Origin: Bolinopsis microptera
Lineage: Eukaryota > Ctenophora > Tentaculata > Lobata > Bolinopsidae
Assembly: GCF_026151205.1 (NCBI RefSeq)
Contig: NC_087075.1
Span: 13,529,628-13,593,627, forward strand
Direction of reading: 5' to 3'
Length of the DNA: 64,000 nt
Shown here one piece after another: positions 43,755 to 52,233 of the stretch (positions are counted from its first letter, which is position 1; each line of letters starts with the position of its first letter). The translations under genes were made by a program, and so were the position numbers. The notes beneath the pieces were generated by a model that was not told where the DNA came from, did not search any database, and saw only the letters and a program-made list of their open reading frames with translations.

Positions 43755-44439
43755 TTTAACTGCTCCCTTGCGTGCACTCTCTCCCTTTTTATACGTACTA
43801 CCGGCACTTCATTCCCCCTCATGGTTAACACTAGATTCTGAAAATCTAATGTGGCCCCGTTCTCCGTCAAAAAATCGCTTCCAATTTTTATGTCCTCTAG
43901 GATATGGGCTACAACCAATGTTACCCCCATTTCTCTACCTCCTACGCCGACCTTATCATGCACCTCTCCTTGCACGTATATAGGCGTACCCCCGGCGGCC
44001 TTTAGCTTCACCCCGGTCTCTTTTACAGTCAGATTACCCTGTAACTTATCCATCAAATTCTTAGATATGATGCTGTGCATAGATCCACTATCCACCAGTG
44101 CAAATACCTCCCGGTTCGCTATCTTGATTGGTAAATATAGATACCCAGCACTTGCATTTACTAGTGCCCATTCTACACTCGAGCGCCCCTCCGCCTTATC
44201 GCCCTCTGCTAACCCCTCTGTCATGCTGGGTTCCCTCTTTTCATTCTTCAGGCTCTCCTCACGCTGTTTTACTGCATCAGAACCCCTCTTTTCCTTATCT
44301 ACCCCCTTTTTCTTATGTTCCTCCTGCACCGCTTCTGAATTGGACTCCTCTCTTTCCATCATATCCCCCCAGGATTCAGGAAGGATTCTCGCTACAGTCT
44401 CCTTCCTTGGAGAGGGTCCACTATATTCAGAAGCGTGTA
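43751..44439 (-). CDS. pro: Protease (Pro) domain of the large provirus
   Basis: The frame is open from the Gag frameshift point; the first ATG is at 44362, but translation is expected by -1 frameshift. After about 80 charged residues comes the retropepsin core FALVDSGSMHSIISKNLMDKL with the catalytic D-S-G triad, then a flap-like region and an LTENGATLDFQNLVLTM segment with the ILG-type position replaced. The enzyme would cleave Gag and Pol. The frame ends in TGA at 43751 immediately after G-TTA-AAT, at which a second -1 slip would enter the RT frame. RT has no ATG of its own here. Confidence 0.88.
43754..43760 (-). promoter_or_regulatory. Pro-Pol -1 frameshift site GTTAAAT
   Basis: The minus strand reads CA-G-TTA-AAT-TGA. 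A -1 slip on GTTAAAT gives GTT-AAA-TTG and enters the RT frame, which is open from about 43800 through this point. The heptamer resembles GTTAAAC used by some arteriviruses. Its position directly before the stop copies the Gag-Pro arrangement. Confidence 0.55.
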
Positions 44440-45732
44440 TTAGTTTAAAGCGCTGTTATTGTAAGAGCTGGTATTCTGGTTCCCTCGTCCCCTCAATGAC
44501 TGCAGCCTTTCTCTGATTCTGTCCTGCCCTTCCTCCTGTCTACTTTGCCCATTATTACACTGGGTACTTATATGCCCAGCCCGACCACACTTGAAACACG
44601 TCACACACTGATTAGCCAGGTGACCACTCTGATTACACTTGAAGCATTTCATTCCCATTGGTCTTCCCGACTGCCCCCCTCCTCTGCGGATATTCCCTCT
44701 CCCTCTTTGAAAACCTCCTCGGCCGCCCTGTCTTTGTGGGCAATCTCTTCCAATATGTCCCGTTCTCCCACATGCATAACAAAGGATGGGCTTTCTACAT
44801 TCCCTAGCCATATGTCCGTGCTGTCCACAGGTGTAACACGCGCCTACTTCCCCTCTCATCCTGCTTTCATCCATCAGACGGTTCACGACCCCCTCATCTA
44901 CTTCTACATTCTCCCCAATATGGAACAACAGCTCCTCATCATTCCTTACTGGTTTAGGATTACGACTTGCTAGAATCCCGTCCAATTTAACCGCCCTCTT
45001 TAACGCTGCCTCAAAATCCTGCACTTCAGACTTAATTAATTCTATCCCGATTTCATCCTTCAATACTCCTGCGGTAAATACATCCAGCCTGATGGTCTTC
45101 TTAATTGCCTCTTCCTCCGGTGCATAGGCAGCCTCTGCCATCTCAGTGACCCTAGCTGCAAAGTCCGAAATGGTTTCCTCCTCCTTTTGCTTCATTTCAT
45201 AAAGTCTCCTCCTGCACTCCGCCTTCGAATGAACCTCGCTCAGCACCTCGGTTATCCTCTCAAAACTCGCTTCAACATCCCTCTTTTCTTCTAGGGACAA
45301 CCTTAGAGTCTCCACCCTCCTTTGGGCCTTTGGATCCAAGTAAGTCATGATCATATCTACCAAGTCCTCCTCCTTAATGTTGGCCGCATGAGCAAATATT
45401 CTAAACCCGCTCAGGAAGGTTCTAAAACTGTCTCTCCCCAGCTCAAACATTCGTGGTTTCATCAAGGGGTAATTCTTACCCGCCGCGGCTCTATTCTCTT
45501 CTCTTACTCTCATCTTTCTCTCATTTTCTTCCATGGCTTCTAATTTACCTTCTGTAAATCCATCCCTCCTTAGCTGTGCCCCGTGCTGTCTCAACTCCTC
45601 ATATTGCGTCCGTAACTCCGCGTTCGCTGCTTCAGTCTCCACGCATTCTGTCCTTAGTTCCTCGCGTTCTTTCCTTATTTTCTCATTTACCTTCTTTACT
45701 TCTTCTAATTCCTCTCTCAATTCTGTTTCCAT
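44440..45732 (-). CDS. gag: Gag polyprotein of the large provirus
   Basis: 430 codons from ATG at 45732. Residues 1-60 are a Glu/Lys-rich coiled coil (ELREELEEVKKVNEKIRKE). Residues about 90-290 form the capsid-like helical region, with FRTFLSGFRIFA and ETISDFAARVTEMAEAAY, typical of Ty3/gypsy Gag. The C-terminal 130 residues hold four CCHC zinc knuckles (CYTCGQHGHMAREC, CYACGRTGHIGRDC, CFKCNQSGHLANQC, CFKCGRAGHISTQC) separated by an RGG-rich linker, for RNA binding and packaging. Four knuckles is more than the usual one or two. The last codons before the stop read T-TTA-AAC-TAA, a classic -1 frameshift heptamer, and the protease frame is open across this point. Confidence 0.95.
   Translation of the reverse strand: METELREELEEVKKVNEKIRKEREELRTECVETEAANAELRTQYEELRQHGAQLRRDGFTEGKLEAMEENERKMRVREENRAAAGKNYPLMKPRMFELGRDSFRTFLSGFRIFAHAANIKEEDLVDMIMTYLDPKAQRRVETLRLSLEEKRDVEASFERITEVLSEVHSKAECRRRLYEMKQKEEETISDFAARVTEMAEAAYAPEEEAIKKTIRLDVFTAGVLKDEIGIELIKSEVQDFEAALKRAVKLDGILASRNPKPVRNDEELLFHIGENVEVDEGVVNRLMDESRMRGEVGACYTCGQHGHMARECRKPILCYACGRTGHIGRDCPQRQGGRGGFQRGRGNIRRGGGQSGRPMGMKCFKCNQSGHLANQCVTCFKCGRAGHISTQCNNGQSRQEEGQDRIRERLQSLRGRGNQNTSSYNNSALN
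44443..44449 (-). promoter_or_regulatory. Gag-Pro -1 ribosomal frameshift site TTTAAAC
   Basis: The minus strand reads GC-T-TTA-AAC-TAA; TTTAAAC fits the X-XXY-YYZ rule in the Gag frame and abuts the Gag stop (44440-44442). A -1 slip continues directly into the protease frame. About 30 nt downstream (44365-44413) the RNA can form an 8-bp stem (AGGAAGGA with TCCTTCCT) stacked near a second stem (CTCTCCA with TGGGGGG). Spacing is longer than the usual 5-9 nt. Confidence 0.75.
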
Positions 45733-45844
45733 GTCCTTGCTTATTGCAGAATCTTTTTAGATCACGACCTCTTTAATAATGATACCCTCTCCCCCCTATT
45801 CCCCCATAATTAAAATACAAATACACTAACTTATAATAAAATAA

Positions 45845-45864
45845 GATCCTACCGTTCGCGCCAT
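45845..45864 (-). promoter_or_regulatory. primer-binding site of the large provirus
   Basis: Immediately after the 5' LTR the minus strand reads A then TGGCGCGAACGGTAGGATC, the TGG-start expected for a PBS pairing with a tRNA 3' CCA end. I cannot assign the tRNA. Confidence 0.6.
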
Positions 45865-46899
45865 TGTAAGCAGTGGACACTTGCTTTTGAGTTCGTAGTT
45901 ATTTGTATTTAATTAAGTTTGCAGACCAATGAAAACAAGATAACTAATAGGAAACAACTCGGATAATAACAAAGGATTACAAATCGACTATACTGGAATA
46001 CACCTCTAAATTACGCTACCCTTAAATAACTTCTACAGCCCTTGCAGCACAACGCCTAGTATCTTAGTATATCAGCCCGCTCTTCCAGAGCCCCGCTGTG
46101 GTTACAAGACCACCCCATCGTCTGGCTCTATCACGCCCTATTCTGCCTACTTCCCCCTCACGGTCAACCCCTGTTGACCGTGCCTAACGGGATTCCGCCC
46201 TTAATCTACTCTTACAAGACCTCTACAGCACTCGAAGCTCAACGCATGGTATATTAGCCCGCTCGTCCAGAGCCCAGTTGTGGTTACACTACCACCCCCT
46301 CGTCTACATCTAAGCCAGGCAGGTACCGGAGCACAGCTCCACTATATATAATGGACCGTGACAACCTTCTCTCCAGGACCCTACCGTAACGGTTCCTGGA
46401 TCCAAGGTGTCCGGCATCAATGACCCCCCTCAGAAAGGGGCAAACTAGCTATCTTTGCTTCTCCAAGCTTTTTACTATTTATAGTGCTCAGTGCGTGCTT
46501 TTTCACCCTATCTCCACACGTGCGCCCTTCCCACCTTGAGCAGCTGGTCTTATCTTCCAACAAAAGATTCATTGTTCCAAGTCACGGTGTCCCGACGAAG
46601 TTTGGTTTTAATCAAATGAACAAATCAGATGAAGCTACAATTCTAAGGATTCCAAGGTCGTCATAAATCACGCCTAATATCCTATTGTCCTCCCGGTCCC
46701 TGACTTCATTTATCAATTAGGCTACTTGCTAACTTTATTATCCTCCCTATCTAACTCTCTGACCACAAATTCATACTATAATATAAAATTCTCCGAATAA
46801 AAGTTCATACTACAATATATTAACATAACTCTACAAAATTCTCCGAATAAAAGTTTATACTACAATATATTAACGTAACTCTACAAATCACTGCTTACA
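45865..46899 (-). repeat. 5' LTR of the large provirus
   Basis: 1,035 bp, the promoter LTR for the minus-strand genes. It has the same TATA box (about 46343-46351), internal duplication and CACGGTCAAC inverted repeat (46159-46182) as the 3' LTR. It ends CTTACA at 45865 and is followed directly by ATGGCGCGAACGG. Confidence 0.97.
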
Positions 46900-46903
46900 A
46901 ATA

Positions 46904-47176
46904 GTAAGTGTGTGCCGCTGCAATTAGATTTGATTACTGCAATTTGAAATTGTTTGGAGTCCAAGTGCGCTATGTTGATGGCAAAAGTCTGCTCCTTCGA
47001 ACCAGACATATAGGAAGAGTTAGTTATGCTGTGCGTGACGTCAGCCATGTGTTTATAAGTTACCCGAAGTTTCTTCCTCCTCAAAGTTATTGTCTGCAAT
47101 TTTCTGAACAAAAAATTGTTTTCTTAGCCCATCCAATTTGATTCGTATGAAATAGTTTCATAACTTGCTTGATTTA
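46904..47176. other. host spacer after the provirus
   Basis: No gene recognised. Confidence 0.4.
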
Positions 47177-47649
47177 ATTGCACTAATAAGTTAGCTTGGA
47201 CATTCAGGACAGTAATATACACATAATATAACAATTACCCTATATAAAAATTCAATATAAATTCAATAGAAAACTAAATAAACACCCTTTAAGTAGTATA
47301 AGTAAGCCAGTTTAAAGAACTGGCTCCAAATTTATATCTAATTCTGCTATTTTTACTGCACTACTACTTTTTAACCCTCTCTCTCCTCTAAGAGCTATGA
47401 CTGTTGTTCTCAAAAGGTCAAATCTTACTCTCTTCCTAATAAATGTCATTGCCTCACTATATCGTTGGCCTGATTTCCTAGAAAGTTTATCCGCTAATTT
47501 CTTGAAGAACTTATTAGCTTCCCTTCCCATACCCCCAGTGGTTGATAGGACTATCGGTGTAAACGTCCCACTGTGTTGTTCCACTTCTACAATCCTTTTA
47601 TTGTATAAATTCTTTTTCTGTCTCTCGTGGCTATTGCACTAATAAGTTA
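47177..47649 (-). mobile_element. short LINE-tail insertion with 17-bp target duplication
   Basis: The insert 47194-47632 is flanked by ATTGCACTAATAAGTTA (47177-47193 and 47633-47649). On the minus strand it encodes about 100 residues, including VEVEQHSGTFTPIVLSTTGG and SGQRYSEAMTFIRKRVRFD. This conserved tail, VEHGTFTPLV...GGMG..., is often found at the end of retroelement ORFs in invertebrate genomes. A stop closes the frame at 47312. Only the 3' end was inserted. Confidence 0.72.
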
Positions 47650-48049
47650 AATTTTGATGCGTTCATACCAACATTGAACGGGGAATCGTTTAAAATGCAC
47701 AAATAAAAATCTTTTCATATTGTACTATTTTGCTTTTTACATACAAACCCAGGAAACCTTACCGTTAGGGGCCTAACTTCGGAAGTAAAAGAGATTTTCA
47801 GGTTTTCAACAAAATTTCCGTCTCGTAAAACTAAAGTTAGCTCCCCAGGAGCCAAATTTGGGACAACTTAGATTTTGAATTATCGCGAAAAGTCATATTT
47901 TAGGCCTTATAAAACTGCGCAGCTTTAACTTTGCGGATTCTTGTTCTCTGATTGGCTGAATCGTATCACGTGGTAAGTGGTACAATTGCATTCTTGGAAT
48001 AATTGAAACGTGCAAATGCAATGAACTAACAAGCTTCACTGCATAGCCA

Positions 48050-48840
48050 TGTGTCTACGCGTACTGCGTGACGCGCTTGTTACTGCAAGCGAGAGGGCTC
48101 TGGTTAGAGCAACTAACGAGCGCGCGCGGAGTTCAACAAGCTGTGAAAAGGCGATCACCCTTTGTATCACGTGGTGACCCCCACTGTCGCTTCACTATAC
48201 AGGGGGAGCTGCGCACTTCGTGCGCGGCGGGTCATACAACGTATGACAAATCACCCTGTAGTAATCTCGCCATGCGGTAAGGTCTGCTGGGAAGAAATTA
48301 AACAGTAGCGTTCACGTTTTTAGCATGTTATTGTTCATCGAAAGTATATTCCACATTAATAAATATTGAATCCCGATTGATCATGTTCATGAAGTTTGAA
48401 AGAAGTTACTGCAATGCGCGCAATTCAGAAAGTGTGCTTTCGGTGGAGATATAATTTATTTTTTAATGATCCTATTCCGATTCAGGACGCAAAGATATGA
48501 CGGAATTATATTAATAAAATGAAAATCGATAAATTTCGTCGTTATTAAAGGACGCGACGTTTACGCTAAAAAAGCCGCGCGTAATTAAATATGGCACCAT
48601 GAAGGCGAAACTCAATAATCATTCCAAAAAGATATATATCAAATTGAGTACTATACTGCATATTGTGAAAAGGTTTTTCCCTATGCGCGGCTCCCCCTGT
48701 ATCGTCAGGACCGTGGGCGTCACAACGTAATACAAAATCTATTCAGACGCGCTTGTTTCACAAGTAGAATATATACTACGGCGGTCGCGCGCTACTGCAA
48801 GCGAGAGGGCTCTGGTTTAGAGCAAATACTTTCGATGAGT
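48050..48840. mobile_element. GC-rich TIR repeat cluster (CAGGGGGAGC family)
   Basis: An internal element spans 48199-48710 with inverted ends CAGGGGGAGCTGCGCA and CAGGGGGAGCCGCGCA, each next to TA. Outside it, CTGCAAGCGAGAGGGCTCTG followed by GTTAGAGCAA occurs at about 48084 and again at 48793. The left TIR contains the hairpin GCGCACTTCGTGCGC. The same sequences recur at 60590-61540. No coding capacity. Confidence 0.65.
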
Positions 48841-49485
48841 CTTAATGCCTGGAAAACAATAAAGGGGATGTAATAGTATACGGGGTACCGGGTAAATAGT
48901 ATTGTGAATATAACGGCAACGGTAATGCTTGCCAACATTGTGATTTGTGTGAAATTTTGAAAATTTAAAAAAAATGTTTAATTTTGGAATCGGTACTTAA
49001 AATTGCGTTTGATTAAGGTTATTACGATCCTTTAAGAATTGCTTTAAAATATTCAATATTTTAGATTTTTAGGAGTTACCGGCATTTTAAGCAATAAATT
49101 ATTCATTTTTAGTCCTTTGTACTGTACTTGTAGTTGTACATTTTTGGGCTCTTTCTAAATCGCTCGCCCAAACCGTAATAACAATTTCAACTTTTGCGCG
49201 TCTCCTAAATGCGCGTTAGTTATCTGTGATAATTTAGCACCGGCGAACCACATGTTCTGCCTACTAGCAAAGTTCACTCAAAACGTTCCGCGCCCGCGGA
49301 TAAGTCAATATTTGTGGTTTTCAGAGACCAGATATTGCCATATCTGGATCATTAAAAAGGCCACCTGATAAGTCTATACAGACATCAAAACTCTTTTTGT
49401 CAGTAGTCAGAGTGGTTCGTTGTCATTTAAGTAGTAGCACTTCCTTATTGCTAATATATAATTGGGAAAGCAAAATAATAGACTT
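48841..49485. other. AT-rich spacer
   Basis: No gene recognised; borders the 33-bp satellite. Confidence 0.4.
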
Positions 49486-49504
49486 CAAATATGCTTTCCA
49501 CATC

Positions 49505-51815
49505 GGAAAATACAATTCACTTTATATCTCCAATATTATTAGAAAATACAGTACACTTATCTCCAGTATTAATGGAAAATACAGTACACTTATCCCCAGT
49601 ATTAATGGAAAATACAGTACACTTATCTCCAGTATTATTGGGAATTGGGAAATACAGTACACTTATCTCCAGTATTATTGGAAATACAGTACACTTATCT
49701 CCAGTATTATTTGAAAATACAGTACATTTATCTCCAGTATTATTGGAAAATACAGTACACTTATCCACAGTATCATTGGAAAATACAGTACACTTATCTC
49801 TAGTATTATTGGAAAATACAGTACACTTATCTCCAGTATTATTGGAAAATACTGTACACTTATCTCCAGTATTAATGGAAAATACAGTACACTTATCTCC
49901 AGTATTAATGGAAAATACAGTAAACTTATCTCCAGTATTATTGGAAAATACAGTACACTTATCTCTAGTATTATTGGAAAATACAGTACACTTATCTCTA
50001 GTATTATTGGAAAATACAGTACACTTATCCCCAGTATTATAGGAAAATACAGTACACTTATCTCCAGTATTATTGGGAAATACAGTACACTTATCTCCAG
50101 TATTATTGAAAAATACAGTACACTTATCTCCAGTATTATTGGAAATACAGTACACTTATCTCCAGTATTATTGGAAAAACAGTACACTTATCTCCAGTAT
50201 TATTGGGAAATACAGTACACTTATCTCCAGTATTATTGACAAATACAGTACACTTATCTCCAGTATTATTGGAAATACAGTACACTTATCTCCAGTATTA
50301 TTGGAAAAACAGTACACTTATCTCCAGTATTATTGGAAAATACAGTACACTTATCTCTAGTATTATTGGAAAATACAGTACATTTATCTCCAGTATTATT
50401 GGAAAATACAGTACACTTATCCCCAGTATTATTGGAAAATGCAGTACACTTATCTCTAATATTATTGGAAAATACAGTTTACTTATCTCCAGTATTATTG
50501 GAAAATACAGTACACTTATCTCTAGTATTATTGGAAAATACAGTACACTTATCTCCAGTATTAATGGAAAATACAGTACACTTATCCCCAATATTATTGG
50601 AAAATACAGTACACTTATCTCCAGTATTATTGGAAATACAGTACACTTATCTCCAGTATTATTGGAAAATACAGTACACTTATCTCTAGTATTATTGGAA
50701 AATACAGTACATTTATCTCCAGTATTATTGGAAAATACAGTACACTTATCCCCAGTATCATTGGAAAATACAGTACACTTATCTCTAGTATTATTGGAAA
50801 ATACAGTACACTTATCTCCAGTATTATTGGAAAATACAGTACACTTATCTCCAGTATTATTGGAAATACAGTACACTTATCTCCAGTATTAATGGAAAAT
50901 ACAGTACACTTATCCCCAGTATTATTGGAAAAACAGTACACTTATCTCCAGTATTATTGGAAAATACAGTACACTTATCTCTAGTATTATTGGAAAATAC
51001 AGTACATTTATCTCCAGTATTATTGGAAAATACAGTACACTTATCCCCAGTATTATTGGAAAATACAGTACACTTATCTCTAATATTATTGGAAAATACA
51101 GTTTACTTATCTCCAGTATTATTGGAAAATACAGTACACTTATCTCCAGTAATATTGGAAAATACAGTACACTTATCTCCAGTATTATTGGAAAATACAG
51201 TACACTTATCTCCGGTACCTATTATTGGAAAATACAGTACGCTAATCTCCATTATTATTGGAAAATACAGTACACCTATCTCTAGTATTATTGGAAAATA
51301 CAGTACACTTATCTCTAGTATTATTGGAAAATACAGTACACTTATCTCTAGTATTATTGGAAAATACAATACACTTATCTCCAGTATTAATGGAAAATAC
51401 AGTACACTTATCCCCAGTATTAATGGAAAATACAGTACACTTATCTCCAGTATTATTGGAAATACAGTACACTTATCTCCAGTATTATTGGAAAATACAG
51501 TACACTTATCTCCAGTATTATTGGAAAATACTGTACACTTATCTCTAGTATTATTGGAAAATACAGTTCACTAATTATCTCCAGTACTATTGAAAAATAC
51601 AGTATTATTGGAAAATACAGTACACTTATCTCTAGTATTATTGGAAAATACAGTACACTTATCCCCAGTAATACTGGAAAATACAGTACACTTATCTCCA
51701 GTATTATTGGAAAATACAGTACACTTATCTCCGGTATTATTGGAAAATACAGTACGCTAATCTCCAGTATTAATGGAAAATACAGTACACTTATCTCCAG
51801 TATTATTTGAAATTA
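49505..51815. repeat. 33-bp satellite array
   Basis: About 70 tandem copies of a 33-bp unit containing CCAGTATTATTGGAAAATAC and AGTACACTTATCT; some units lack one A (32 bp). Because 33 is a multiple of three and the unit lacks stops in several frames, 11-residue repeat proteins appear on both strands. These are not genes. Confidence 0.97.
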
Positions 51816-52230
51816 TAGCATACTATCAGCGTGGTTCGCTGTAAGTGTACTCTCAATAGCATACAGCATTTGTGTATTAATAATCTATCAATTTGTTTGA
51901 GGTTGCTTTAACAACAATCCCAATAATGCTCGCTTGCTGTTTTTCTGAATATAATATTTGGGTAAGCAACTAATCCATTTTAATGACCTACTTGAACAAT
52001 GAACAGATACATTTTTCCTCTTTTAAGCGATCGGAGACTCATAATAAGTGTTACGTAGAACAGGGAATCAAGAGGAGATGGTTTCATTCATTATACTGTA
52101 TTAAAATGAGAACAACTTGTTTTGTAAAAAAGAAAAAATTAATAAAGCAATAAATGATGCAATAAAATAAAACAAAAATCAGATTTAAATTCATAAAATT
52201 CGACCAAATCATACATCATTCTCGAAATCA
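51816..52230. other. spacer downstream of the two-exon gene
   Basis: No gene recognised; would include the 3' UTR of the minus-strand gene ending at 52234. Confidence 0.35.
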
Positions 52231-52233
52231 GAG

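Larger units (their letters stand above)
26549..46903 (-). mobile_element. 20.3-kb retrovirus-like LTR element (Ty3/gypsy type) with envelope genes
   Basis: The element proper is 26553-46899, flanked by the 4-bp duplication AATA (26549-26552, 46900-46903). LTRs are both 1,035 bp, begin TGTAAGCAGTG and end CACTGCTTACA. Coding order on the minus strand: Gag, Pro, RT, RNase H/integrase, acidic Pol tail, membrane-zinc-knuckle protein, envelope-like glycoprotein 1, envelope-like glycoprotein 2. RT-RNase H-integrase order with a GPY/F-like module after integrase places it with Ty3/gypsy (Metaviridae). A second LTR element (30073-35026) and a TIR element (37053-37552) sit inside it; subtracting them leaves about 14.9 kb. 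Several frame breaks make this copy defective as read. Confidence 0.93.

Noticed and set aside
49491-51574. Long open frames of up to 229 codons on both strands
   Set aside because: They consist only of the 33-bp satellite; unit length divisible by three keeps frames open.
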